Below, one piece after another: positions 1-7,902 of a stretch of 32,389 nucleotides of DNA (position 1 is the stretch's first letter; every line of letters starts with the position of its first letter). The DNA is from Pseudomonadales bacterium (GTDB lineage: Bacteria; Pseudomonadota; Gammaproteobacteria; Pseudomonadales; Alcanivoracaceae), in assembly GCA_022360555.1 (NCBI GenBank), contig JAKSCQ010000234.1, forward strand, positions 1-32,389, in the 5' to 3' direction. The notes beneath the pieces were generated by a model, which ran no database searches, was not told the DNA's origin, and saw only the letters and a list, made by a program, of their open reading frames with translations. The position numbers and the translations under genes were made by a program.

Positions 1-56
1 AAACACGAATGAACCGCTGAAAGACGTTTGTTGTTATTTTGTCTTTCTTTCCCCGC

Positions 57-84
57 GCTGCCCTGTATGGGCAGCCGCTTTTTT
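57..84 (+). terminator. Rho-independent terminator of an upstream gene
   Basis: A 7-bp stem GCTGCCC/GGGCAGC with a 5-nt loop (57-75) is followed by CGC and six T residues (79-84). This is the layout of an intrinsic terminator read on the plus strand, and would end transcription of a gene lying left of the window. No coding region is convincing between here and the response regulator. Confidence 0.75.
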
Positions 85-582
85 ATGGTGCTTCGTCAAT
101 CCGGGTGGAGGGAGGTTTTGTCTATTACGCTGACACGCAACACGCATCACGCTTGCACGCAAAAGGGCTCATCACGAATGAGAGGAACGGCACCTTTCTC
201 AGCGTGCTGGCGGTGTTGCAGGAGCTTGATTGCAAGCGAACATCGGCCTTGATGTGCCAAGCCGGTTCGCCTGCAAATCGCCTTCTACAATGAATCAGCA
301 TACAAGGAGCGTAGCGGAGTAACGCACGCAGTTACGTGCGACCCAAGAAGACTTGAGAGAAACAGGCAGGGCGAGCAGTGCACCCAGTTAATGAGCGACC
401 CAGCAACACGACAAAAACACCGCCGGCGTGCAGGCGTGGAGCGTGCCTGCGTGCAAGCCTGTTTTTCGCCCGCAATATCACGCCTCGCAATCCCCCGTTT
501 CCCTACAATTCTGCGAAGTGCCTTTTCTATAATCGGCCAGCAAAAGTACACACCATCCCACAGCCATGCTTTAATCGGTGCC
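85..582. other. Long non-coding stretch upstream of the response regulator
   Basis: About 500 bases without a convincing gene. It holds two inverted arrays of CACGC-type units (about 127-163 and 425-461, listed separately) and, between them, a long imperfect hairpin at 228-279 whose outer arms are GATTGCAAGCGAAC and GTTCGCCTGCAAATC and whose inner part pairs CGGCCTTG with CAAGCCG. A further short inverted repeat CGCACG/CGTGCG lies near 330-350. Open frames here have atypical composition and no recognisable domain. The promoter of the response regulator should lie in 462-582 but no clear -35/-10 pair stands out. Confidence 0.5.
127..461. repeat. Heptamer-array element G (CACGC family), inverted arms
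   Basis: The left arm (about 127-163) is built of CACGCAA, CACGCAT, CACGCTTG and CACGCAAA units in tandem. The right arm (about 425-461) is built of the complementary type: GCGTGCAG, GCGTGGA, GCGTGCCT, GCGTGCAA. The arms are thus in inverted orientation around about 260 bp of non-coding DNA with a long hairpin. The same unit family recurs at 25163-25226 and 26349-26430. Unit length is 7 with occasional 8. No target-site duplication is visible. Confidence 0.65.
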
Positions 583-1239
583 ATGACAACAATTCTAATT
601 GCCGATGATCACCCGCTTTTTCGCGCTGCCCTGAAACAGGCGGTGGAGGCCAGCTTTGCCGAAGCGGATATCCATGAAGCCGATTCCCTGGCCACACTGG
701 AAACCGTGGGCCAGCAGGGCATCCCCTTCGATGTGATTCTGCTGGATCTGCACATGCCCGGCACTCACGGTTTTTCCGGCCTCATCTACCTCCGCGATCA
801 ATACAGGAAAGTCCCGCTGGTGGTGATTTCCGCCACCGAAGACGTAGACGTGATTCAGCGCGCCATTCATTTCGGCGCCGATGGTTTCATCCCCAAATCC
901 GCCTCGGTGGACACCATGACCGACGCCATGCGCAAGATCATGGATGGCGAACGCTGGCTACCCGAATACGCCCGCCGCGCCATGCCCCCCACCCTGCCCG
1001 ACCATTCTGCCATGACCGAACGCATCACCAGCCTGACCCCGCAACAGTTCCGGGTTATGGGCATGCTGATGGAAGGCATGCAAAACAAGGTCATCGCCTA
1101 CGAACTGGATGTCTCCGAAGCCACCGTCAAAGCCCACATGACCGCCATCTTCCGCAAACTGGGCGTACGTAATCGTACCCAGGCGGTGCTGGCGCTGAAG
1201 GATCTGGCGATTGAGGCGCCGGGGGTGGAAGGCAATTAA
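583..1239 (+). CDS. crbR: LuxR/NarL-family response regulator, CrbR/ErdR type
   Basis: A 218-residue two-component response regulator expected to bind DNA when phosphorylated. The receiver domain (about 1-120) has the acidic pair D8-D9, the phospho-acceptor D55 in LLDLHMPG, S83 and K105. A LuxR-type helix-turn-helix follows (about 148-212), with the recognition region VSEATVKAHM. The start at 583 is chosen because MTTILIADDHPLF begins exactly at the first strand of the receiver fold; the open frame upstream runs through non-coding repeat DNA. No strong ribosome binding site is seen. It converges on the hybrid kinase gene. In Vibrio (CrbS/CrbR) and Pseudomonas (MxtR/ErdR) such pairs turn on acetate use; that partnership is inferred from the neighbours. 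The stop codon TAA lies inside an AT-rich heptamer array. Confidence 0.85.
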   Translation: MTTILIADDHPLFRAALKQAVEASFAEADIHEADSLATLETVGQQGIPFDVILLDLHMPGTHGFSGLIYLRDQYRKVPLVVISATEDVDVIQRAIHFGADGFIPKSASVDTMTDAMRKIMDGERWLPEYARRAMPPTLPDHSAMTERITSLTPQQFRVMGMLMEGMQNKVIAYELDVSEATVKAHMTAIFRKLGVRNRTQAVLALKDLAIEAPGVEGN

Positions 1240-1392
1240 TAGTTAATAATGAATAATTAATAGTTGCGCGGGAAAGGCATTCGTAACTGAAACCCATGAG
1301 GCCGCGCTCACTGGCTGGGCGCGGCCTCATGGGTTTTGGAACACGAGATCTTTGATCGCGCGTTATTAATTATTCATTATTAACTATTAATT
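1234..1392. repeat. Heptamer-array element A (TTAATAG family) with perfect 29-bp inverted arms
   Basis: The arms at 1234-1262 and 1364-1392 are exact reverse complements over 29 bp. Each is a run of 7-bp units: AATTAAT, AGTTAAT, AATGAAT, AATTAAT. Both arms are followed inward by a CGCG-containing step (1265-1270 and 1357-1362). The arms run into the 3' ends of both convergent genes: the response regulator ends in its first unit and the kinase takes its last codons and TAA stop from the other arm. A strong terminator hairpin sits in the centre. Confidence 0.85.
1290..1337. terminator. Bidirectional terminator between convergent genes
   Basis: A perfect 18-bp stem (1290-1307 with 1319-1336) and an 11-nt loop. 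The stem begins with AAA and ends with TTTT, so it can work as an intrinsic terminator on either strand. It lies between the 3' ends of the response regulator (+) and the hybrid kinase (-), inside heptamer element A. Confidence 0.85.
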
Positions 1393-4300
1393 TGCTCAAG
1401 CTCCCGCCGCAACATCCCCTCACTCAACGGTTTCTGCAAAAACCCCACCCCCTGTTCTTCGGCGCGTTGGCGGACTTCGGGGCGGCGGTCGGCGGTCATG
1501 AGGACGGCGGGGACTACGTCGTCCCAGCAACTGTCCAGGGCTTCGATCACGGCGAAGCCGTCTTCTTCATCCAGTTGATAATCCACCAGCAACAGGTCCG
1601 GCGCTGCCGTCGTGGCGGCTTTGGCTACCGCCTGTTCCCGTCCATTGGCGGCAATCACCTGGCAGCCCAGGGTTTCCAGCGCCGCCACCAGGCTGGCCAG
1701 CAGGGCGCTGTCGTTGTCCACGCAGAATACCCGCATGCCCTGGATATCCTTGCTGCCCGCTTCCGGTTCCGTGCTCAATACCGGTGGCAGGTCGGCGTCG
1801 GCGAGCGGCACGGTGACGCAGAACACCGTGCCCTTGCCCGGCCAGGATTGCACCGTCAGGCGGTGACCCAGTAACCGGCAGATACGATCGGCGATGGCCA
1901 GCCCCAGGCCCAGTCCTTTCACCTGGCGACGCCCCTGCTGGGGCAGGCGCTGGAATTCCTGGAAAATCTGTTCGTGCTGGTCATCCGGAATCCCCGGACC
2001 GGTATCCCAGACCTGGATGCGCAGGGCACCGGGCAGGCGACGGCAACCAAACAGGATGCGCCCCTGCTCGGTGTAACGAATGGCATTGGACAACAGGTTC
2101 TGCAGCACCCGCCGTAACAGGGCCTCATCGCTTTCCACCACCGCATCGCTGGGCACCATTTTCAGGTCCAGCCCCTGGGCCCGGGCCAGGGCCGAAAACT
2201 CCTGCCCCAGTGGCGCCATCAGGCTGGACAGGCGTAGCGGATGGACATGGGACGGCATGGCGCCGGTATCCAGCTTGCTGATTTCCAGCAGGGCGGAAAT
2301 GATCTGCTCCGCTGCTTGCAGGGAACTGTCGATGTGACCGAGCACATCCACTTCGTGGGCGAATTCCGTTTCATCCTTGTTGCGCAATTTCTGCCGCAGG
2401 GACGAGGCAAACAATTGAGCCGCATTGAGCGGTTGCATCAGGTCGTGGCCGGCGGCGGCCAGAAAGCGGGTCTTGCCTTCATTGGCCTGGGCCAGACGCG
2501 CATTCAGCTCCGTCAGCTTGCGGGTGCGCTCGGCCACCATGTTTTCCAGGTTTTCATTGATCTGCCGTAGCGCCTGTTCGTCACGTTTGCGCTCGGTAAT
2601 ATCCATGTAGGTACTGACAAACCCACCTCCCACCATGGGGGTGCCGCGCACTTCCACCACGATGCCGTTGGGCAGCTCCCGTTCGAACTTGTGGGCATGC
2701 CCTTCGCGTAACAACTGCACCCGTTTTTGTACGTCCTGGTCGATATCTTCCCCGTCATAGAAACCGCGTTCGGCATTGAAACGGTAGACATCCTCGATGG
2801 AGCGGCCCAGACGTATCAGCCCGTCCGGGTAGTCGAACAGCTTCACATAGGCCTGGTTCCAGGCCACCACCTGCATGTTGCGATCCACCACACAGATGCC
2901 CTGGCTGATGGTTTCGATGGTGGTGCGCAGCAACTGGTGGTTGAACTGGATCAGCTCGGAGGCCTCGTCCATCATCCGCACCACGTCGTCATGGCGGCTG
3001 TTCTGCTTGCGCAGCAGCGAACTCATCACGATGCGCGCGGTGGACGCCCCCATGGTCCCCGCCAACAGGCGCTCCACATAGCGCACCAGATGCAACGGTG
3101 CCGGCAGATCCAGATCCTCGGATACCGTGCGCCGGCGCATGTAATCAAAAAACAACGGCTCCGCCCGGGGATTCCCCAGCCCGCGCTTGCATACCTCCAG
3201 CAATTCGGCGGTGGTAATGGAAGGATGGCCCATGCCTTCGCGCCACCAGTCCGTGGGCATATCCACGAAGCGGGCCGCCTGGGCCTCGTCCAGGGCATCA
3301 TGGGTGGCGCGCCGGGAGAAGTAGATAAAGGCGGCCAGGTTCACCGACAAGGACCAGAACACCCCATGGGTCAGCGGCTCCAGGCCCTCGATCCCGAACA
3401 GGGCGTTGGGACGTAGCAGCCCCAGCCCCAACAGGCCGTGCTGATTGAGCAGCACCACCCAGGATTCCGGCAGGATGACCGGCACCAGCAGGCAATAGAA
3501 CCACAGCACGAACCCCAGGATCAGCCCGGCAAAGGCACCCTGCTTGTGACCATTACGCCAGTACAGCGCCCCGATCAGGGACGGCGCAAACTGGGCCACC
3601 GCCGCAAAGGAAAGCAGCCCGATACTGGCCAGCCCGTCGAACCGGTCGATCAGGGTGTGAAAGGCAAAGGCCAGCCCCAGCAGCACCAGGATGCTGGCCC
3701 GGCGCAGAAAGCGTAGCTGGCCGGTCAGATCGGACAACTGCTCTTTTTCGTGCAGGCGGGACTGCAACCACATGGGCAGCAGCACCTCATTGGTGAGCAT
3801 GATGGCCAACGCCATGGTGGACACGATGACCATGCCGGTGGCGGCGGCAATCCCGCCAATAAACGACACCAGCAACATGAAGGAGCTGTCCTGGGCCATG
3901 GGCAACGACAGCATGTAGGTATCCGCCTGGCCGATCAGGTAGGGCTGGGTCACCACCCCGGTGATCACGATCGGCAAGACAAAAACGGCGAACAGCATCA
4001 GATAAGCAGGGAACAGCCAGCGCGTGGTACGCAAGTGGCGCAGGTCATTGTTTTCCACGATGCCGGCATGGAACTGTCGGGGCAGGCAGAGGATGGCCAC
4101 CATGGACAGCAGCAAGGCGGTGACAAAACTCTGCGAGAACAGGGTGGGTTCGAAGGTTTCCATCACATCCCGGCGTGCCGCCAGTTGCTGCCACAGATCC
4201 ATGGGTCCGTCGAAAATGCTGTACAGGCAGTACAGGCCCAGCAGGACAAAGGCCACCACCTTGATAAAGGATTCAAAACTGACCGCCAGCATCAGCCCCG

Positions 4301-4850
4301 ACTGGTGCTCGGTGGTATCAATATGGCGGGTGCCGAACAGCAGGGTGAACAACGCCATCAGTGCCGCCACCACCAGGGCCGTGTCCACCTGCCCCGGGGT
4401 ACCGTCCTTGAGCACATAGTCGAACGACAGGGTCACGGCCTTCAGTTGCAGGGCGATATAGGGCAACACCCCGATAATGGCCACCAGGGTGACCAGCACC
4501 GCCAGCCGCCGGGACTTGCCGTAGCGGGCGGCAAGAAAGTCCGCAATGGAAGTAATGTGATGCTGCTGGGCCACGGACACCATCTTGTAGATCAGGGCGC
4601 CACCGAGCAGCACGGTGATGATGGGGCCCAGGTAGATGGGCAGGTAGTTCCAGCCGTTCTGGGCCGCCTCGCCCACCGCCCCGTAAAAAGTCCAGGAGGT
4701 GCAGTACACGCCGAGACCCAGACTGTAGACCCAGGCGTTCTGGAAGGTCTTTCTGCCCTGGCGGGCGGCCCTGTCGCCCCACCAGGCGATCACGAAAAGC
4801 ACCAGCACATAGGCCAGTGCCAGGCCACTCAATTCCCAGAGAGAAAACAC
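1380..4850 (-). CDS. crbS: Transporter-fused hybrid sensor histidine kinase (CrbS/MxtR type)
   Basis: An inner-membrane hybrid kinase of 1156 residues. Residues 1-515 form a sodium/solute-symporter-like membrane domain of about 13 hydrophobic segments. A PAS domain follows (about 640-755, ending in DITERKR), then a coiled linker, a HisKA domain with H802 in AGHDLMQPLNAA, and an HATPase domain with N-box NLLSNAIRY (918-926), G1 DTGPGIP (949-955) and G2 GLGLGLA (979-985). The C-terminal receiver (about 1038-1155) has D1090 in LLLVDYQLD and K1140. The start is GTG at 4850, preceded by a GGGGG ribosome binding site. It is last in the acetate-locus run. CrbS/MxtR proteins control acs and acetate uptake; that role is inferred from domain order and neighbours. 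The last codons and stop come from heptamer element A. Confidence 0.88.
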   Translation of the reverse strand: MFSLWELSGLALAYVLVLFVIAWWGDRAARQGRKTFQNAWVYSLGLGVYCTSWTFYGAVGEAAQNGWNYLPIYLGPIITVLLGGALIYKMVSVAQQHHITSIADFLAARYGKSRRLAVLVTLVAIIGVLPYIALQLKAVTLSFDYVLKDGTPGQVDTALVVAALMALFTLLFGTRHIDTTEHQSGLMLAVSFESFIKVVAFVLLGLYCLYSIFDGPMDLWQQLAARRDVMETFEPTLFSQSFVTALLLSMVAILCLPRQFHAGIVENNDLRHLRTTRWLFPAYLMLFAVFVLPIVITGVVTQPYLIGQADTYMLSLPMAQDSSFMLLVSFIGGIAAATGMVIVSTMALAIMLTNEVLLPMWLQSRLHEKEQLSDLTGQLRFLRRASILVLLGLAFAFHTLIDRFDGLASIGLLSFAAVAQFAPSLIGALYWRNGHKQGAFAGLILGFVLWFYCLLVPVILPESWVVLLNQHGLLGLGLLRPNALFGIEGLEPLTHGVFWSLSVNLAAFIYFSRRATHDALDEAQAARFVDMPTDWWREGMGHPSITTAELLEVCKRGLGNPRAEPLFFDYMRRRTVSEDLDLPAPLHLVRYVERLLAGTMGASTARIVMSSLLRKQNSRHDDVVRMMDEASELIQFNHQLLRTTIETISQGICVVDRNMQVVAWNQAYVKLFDYPDGLIRLGRSIEDVYRFNAERGFYDGEDIDQDVQKRVQLLREGHAHKFERELPNGIVVEVRGTPMVGGGFVSTYMDITERKRDEQALRQINENLENMVAERTRKLTELNARLAQANEGKTRFLAAAGHDLMQPLNAAQLFASSLRQKLRNKDETEFAHEVDVLGHIDSSLQAAEQIISALLEISKLDTGAMPSHVHPLRLSSLMAPLGQEFSALARAQGLDLKMVPSDAVVESDEALLRRVLQNLLSNAIRYTEQGRILFGCRRLPGALRIQVWDTGPGIPDDQHEQIFQEFQRLPQQGRRQVKGLGLGLAIADRICRLLGHRLTVQSWPGKGTVFCVTVPLADADLPPVLSTEPEAGSKDIQGMRVFCVDNDSALLASLVAALETLGCQVIAANGREQAVAKAATTAAPDLLLVDYQLDEEDGFAVIEALDSCWDDVVPAVLMTADRRPEVRQRAEEQGVGFLQKPLSEGMLRRELEQINS

Positions 4851-4882
4851 GTCAGCCCCCGACTATCAACGATCCCTCGAGC

Positions 4883-5101
4883 TTATATCAGGGCCTGGAC
4901 AAAGCGTAGTGCCACGGCCACCAGCAACAGGGTGATACCGGCTCGCTGCCACTTGAACTCGGACACGGACAGGGCCATTTCCCGGCGCCAGAACACCAGC
5001 AGCCCGCGGGTATCGCCAGTGCGTTGCCAGTAGCGGGCATAGGTGATCAACACCACCATCAGCCCGGAGATCAGGGCAATCTTTTCTGCATAGAACATCA
5101 T
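4883..5101 (-). CDS. Small conserved-looking membrane protein of the acetate locus
   Basis: A 72-residue protein that I cannot assign to a named family. It has an N-terminal hydrophobic segment (about 7-22, ALISGLMVVLITYARY), a basic and polar middle (WRREMALSVSEFKWQRAG) and a second hydrophobic stretch near the C-terminus, so it probably crosses the inner membrane twice. Two adjacent ATG codons (5101 and 5098) follow a GGAG ribosome binding site; the second has the better spacing. It sits 32 nt upstream of the hybrid kinase on the same strand and downstream of the exonuclease. The position suggests a role with the kinase, but this is only inference. Real coding is supported by the ribosome binding site, the operon position and the membrane-like sequence. 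Confidence 0.65.
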   Translation of the reverse strand: MMFYAEKIALISGLMVVLITYARYWQRTGDTRGLLVFWRREMALSVSEFKWQRAGITLLLVAVALRFVQALI

Positions 5102-5122
5102 TGTCTCCACTCTCTCTTCCCC

Positions 5123-5154
5123 AACCCTTCGCCTTGCTCGCAAGGCGAAGGGTT
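5123..5154. repeat. Perfect 14-bp hairpin in the exonuclease / small-protein spacer
   Basis: The arms 5123-5136 and 5141-5154 pair perfectly over 14 bp around a CTCG loop. A second, shorter hairpin (GCTTTG, loop CGAG, CAAAGC) lies at 5183-5198. Both loops carry the TTGCTCGCAA / TTGCGAGCAA core. Neither is followed by a T run on the minus strand, so a full terminator is unlikely; an operon-internal processing hairpin or a dispersed palindromic repeat fits better. Confidence 0.6.
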
Positions 5155-5207
5155 GTCGTTTATACCCGGGCCGAAAGCTTTCGCTTTGCGAGCAAAGCTC
5201 CAACGGG

Positions 5208-5843
5208 TTAATTCAGCACCGGCTTTTGCAGTTGCAGGTACATGAGTGCGGTGGTGATGGCATCACCACGGGCCGTATGGCGGCCCATGACCGGTACCTG
5301 CAAGGCCTCGGCCATGGCATCGAAATGCAGGTCAGGGGTCAGGTCCGGTTGCTGGTGGCGCATTCTTTTCTGGTAGAGCGTGGACAGTTCGATGGTGCGA
5401 TTGGGTAAATCGAAACCCAGCAGGGGACGCAGATAACGGTTAATCATGGCCACGTCAAAATCCACGCACCAGCCCACCAGCGGGCGGTTATCAATAAACT
5501 CCAGTAGCCGGATCAAGGCGTCCGCCACGTTTTCGCCCTCTTCCAGGTCCACCGGGCGCAGCCGGTGAATACGAATGGAATCGGCCTGCAGGCTGGCCGG
5601 CGCCACCATCTGGATGGCCAGGGTCTCACTGCTGACCACGCGCCCCTGCCGAACGGGCACGGCGGCAACGGACACCAGCTCCGAGTGCCGGCGATCCAGC
5701 CCGGTGGTTTCGCAATCGATGGCCATCACTTCGTCCCCCTCGCTGGGCAGGAAAAGGTGCGCAAAGGGGCCATGGCCGTGGCGTTGTCTGTCGGTAAAAC
5801 GTCGCCATTGTTTCAGCATGGTTTTCCAGCTCCAGCCTGTCAT
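5208..5843 (-). CDS. DnaQ-family 3'-5' exonuclease-like protein
   Basis: A 211-residue protein of the DEDD exonuclease superfamily (DnaQ / DNA polymerase III epsilon-like). The Exo I motif AIDCETTGLD begins near residue 40, a VGWCVDFDV segment in the middle corresponds to Exo II, and HTARGDAITTALMYL near the C-terminus is Exo III with the HxxxxxD arrangement. ATG at 5843 starts 4 nt after the stop of the DUF294 gene; an internal ATG at 5819 has a better ribosome binding site (GGAG/GGAA) and would give 203 residues. A gene of this kind sits next to the DUF294 protein and acetyl-CoA synthetase in the Vibrio crbS region. Whether it acts on DNA, RNA or a nucleotide here is unknown. Confidence 0.85.
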   Translation of the reverse strand: MTGWSWKTMLKQWRRFTDRQRHGHGPFAHLFLPSEGDEVMAIDCETTGLDRRHSELVSVAAVPVRQGRVVSSETLAIQMVAPASLQADSIRIHRLRPVDLEEGENVADALIRLLEFIDNRPLVGWCVDFDVAMINRYLRPLLGFDLPNRTIELSTLYQKRMRHQQPDLTPDLHFDAMAEALQVPVMGRHTARGDAITTALMYLQLQKPVLN

Positions 5844-5847
5844 GGTG

Positions 5848-7659
5848 TCAATATTCCAGATGGAAACGTCGGGACAGGCGCTGTTTGAAATCACTGACCA
5901 GGTGCAGGGCATCGCGCAACAGGTCACGCTCCAGTGAGGACAGAGCCTGCACCACGATATGATTGTCGGGGACATTCATGGCATCCCCGTGCAAGCGCTC
6001 CAGTTGGTGGTTCAACCGCAACTCGCTGAACAATTCCATGGCTTCGCCCAGGTCCTCGGCGAAGGGTGGCTCCATGGCCCCCACCGTCACCAGCTTCTGT
6101 AAACGCGACAGCGTAGAGGTTTCACGAATCCGGCATTGCAGTGCCATGGCGCGGACACCGTGTACCAGCGGAAACAGGGCGCCCTTCTTGATATCGATTC
6201 CGTGTTGCGGTTTTTTCAGCGAACCGAACAGGTTCAGGGGGGTGGCGAATTGCAGTACGGGCCGGGCGAAATGGGCCAGAAGCAGGTCATCGCCACTGCA
6301 ACGATCGAACAGTTCGTCGCGCAGTTTTTCCAGCAGGCGGCTGTCGCCAGCCACACAGTGGGCATCCACCAGGGTAGTCAGGTGAATCAGCCCTTCCCCT
6401 CCCACATCGCCAGCCCAGTCATGAATGCGCTGGCGCCATTCACTGCTGGTACCCACCCATTGCGGATTGGAGACCATGATCTTGCCCGGACAGGGTGGGT
6501 ATCCCAGGGTCAGCAGGGTTTCGGTAAGGCGGCGGGCATCGGTATGGCAACGGGGCCAGTCCTGGCCGTCCTCCAGAATCAGGCCGTTGTCCTGGTCGGT
6601 CTTGAGAATCTGCTCACCACGGCCTTCGCTGCCCAGCACCATCAGGCAGGCCTGCTGTTGCTCGGCGGGCATGACCATTTCATAGGCCTTGGCCATGATG
6701 CGTCCATTGAGTGCTGCCAGCAGGTCCATGGCAAAACGCATCTTGACCCCCTGGGCCATCAGCGCTTCCACCAGTTCCGGCAGACGTTCACTGGCCAGGC
6801 GCAGGGCATCCAGATCGTCGGCCTTTTCGATTTCCAGGCCAACCACATAGGAACGACTGGAAAAGAAACTCAGCACGTCGGTGAGTTCCACCACCCCCAC
6901 CACCTGCTCCCCGGCTATCACCACCACCCGCGCCACCTTGTGGCGGGTCATCCGGGTCAGGGCGGTAAACAGGTAATCGTCCGGGCGGGCGGTGACCAAA
7001 TGGGGTTCCGCCGCCGCGGACAGGGCACTGTCCGCGCCCTGGCCCTGGATGACCAGCGCGGTCAGCAGGTCGGTCTTGGTGACAATGGCATAGTGGCCAT
7101 CCTGTTCAATCAGGACACTGTCCACCCCATGCTGTTTCAGGGCCTGCACCGCATCACGCAGGCTGGCGCTGGCCGGCATCACCAAGGGCTCACGCATGCA
7201 CTGATCCACCCGGGCGAGCATGAACCCGGCCAGGGTCACGCCGCCTTCCCGCCGTTCCGCCAGACGTTGCGTCTTTTCCGCCAGGGTCTGGCGGAAATAG
7301 CGGCCGAATTCCTCCTCCTGTTCACACAGGGACAGAAACAGCGCGGCGGGAATCAGGTAACACAGGGTCTGCTGTTCGGCCCGAAACCGGTAACGGCTTT
7401 TGCCGTTGAGCACGCTGATGGCACCGAACAGATCCCCGGCGGCATAGACACCCACTTGGCTGCGCCCATCCGGCGCATTCACATCCAGCTCTGCGACACT
7501 GCCCTTATGCACCACGAAAACATATTCACTGGTACTGGCCGCATCCAGAATAATGTCATCAGGCTCGAAGTACGCCAGATCCGTGCCCTGATGAAGCCGC
7601 TGTTGCCCGGCCTCACTGAGCAGGCTGAACGGATACTGATGCAGTTCCTGTTCGATCAT
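5848..7659 (-). CDS. cNMP-binding / CBS / DUF294 putative nucleotidyltransferase
   Basis: A 603-residue cytoplasmic regulator-like protein. Residues about 5-120 form a cyclic-nucleotide-binding fold (AAGDLFGAISVLNG), about 155-265 a pair of CBS domains, and about 300-430 a DUF294 nucleotidyltransferase domain with GSEGRGEQ (343-350) and TDQDN (354-358), the metal-binding strand seen in GlnD-like enzymes. A helical DUF294 C-terminal domain follows. The start is ATG at 7659, with GAAGG 8 nt upstream; an in-frame TTG at 7680 lies in the repeat region and is less likely. It is nearly coupled to the exonuclease gene (4 nt gap). This pair is a standard companion of the symporter and acs genes in acetate-switch loci. 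The substrate of the nucleotidyltransferase is not known. Confidence 0.88.
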   Translation of the reverse strand: MIEQELHQYPFSLLSEAGQQRLHQGTDLAYFEPDDIILDAASTSEYVFVVHKGSVAELDVNAPDGRSQVGVYAAGDLFGAISVLNGKSRYRFRAEQQTLCYLIPAALFLSLCEQEEEFGRYFRQTLAEKTQRLAERREGGVTLAGFMLARVDQCMREPLVMPASASLRDAVQALKQHGVDSVLIEQDGHYAIVTKTDLLTALVIQGQGADSALSAAAEPHLVTARPDDYLFTALTRMTRHKVARVVVIAGEQVVGVVELTDVLSFFSSRSYVVGLEIEKADDLDALRLASERLPELVEALMAQGVKMRFAMDLLAALNGRIMAKAYEMVMPAEQQQACLMVLGSEGRGEQILKTDQDNGLILEDGQDWPRCHTDARRLTETLLTLGYPPCPGKIMVSNPQWVGTSSEWRQRIHDWAGDVGGEGLIHLTTLVDAHCVAGDSRLLEKLRDELFDRCSGDDLLLAHFARPVLQFATPLNLFGSLKKPQHGIDIKKGALFPLVHGVRAMALQCRIRETSTLSRLQKLVTVGAMEPPFAEDLGEAMELFSELRLNHQLERLHGDAMNVPDNHIVVQALSSLERDLLRDALHLVSDFKQRLSRRFHLEY

Positions 7660-7677
7660 GACAACGGCCTTCAGGAG

Positions 7678-7841
7678 CAAGTGGCAAGTTTCAAGTTACA
7701 ACGCGGGTCACTGACATTGCCAGCCGCAAGGCAACGGCTACGCGCAGTATTCAGGGTGGTTACGGCGGGTATACTCGCGGCCACCTGCGTCAAAGCCGTC
7801 TTCAAACTCTCTCGCGTTGCAACTTGAAACTTGTCGCTTGT
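7678..7841. repeat. Heptamer-array element C (CAAGTTT family), inverted arms
   Basis: The left arm (7678-7705) consists of CAAGTGG, CAAGTTT, CAAGTTA, CAACGCG. The right arm (7813-7841), read on the minus strand, consists of CAAGCGA, CAAGTTT, CAAGTTG, CAACGCG. Both arms finish in CGCG on the inner side, around about 107 bp of unassigned DNA. The element fills the gap between the symporter and DUF294 genes. The same unit family and the same CGCG edge occur 19 kb away at 27108-27264. Confidence 0.8.
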
Positions 7842-7902
7842 CACTCAGCGAAGAAAGCCGGCATGGATCCATCAACCCATGCCGACCCATCCTCAGCTTG
7901 CT

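Noticed and set aside
228-279. Integron attC-like site
   Set aside because: The hairpin lacks the GTTRRRY / RYYYAAC core sites and there is no integrase or cassette.
391-582. In-frame extension of the response regulator to an upstream ATG
   Set aside because: The added 64 residues derive from repeat DNA, are basic and Pro/Arg-rich, and precede the exact start of the receiver fold.
3750-5033. Long plus-strand open frame opposite the hybrid kinase
   Set aside because: Shadow of the kinase gene; His, Gln and Gly-rich low-information sequence without domains. The same applies to the frame at 6136-7827.
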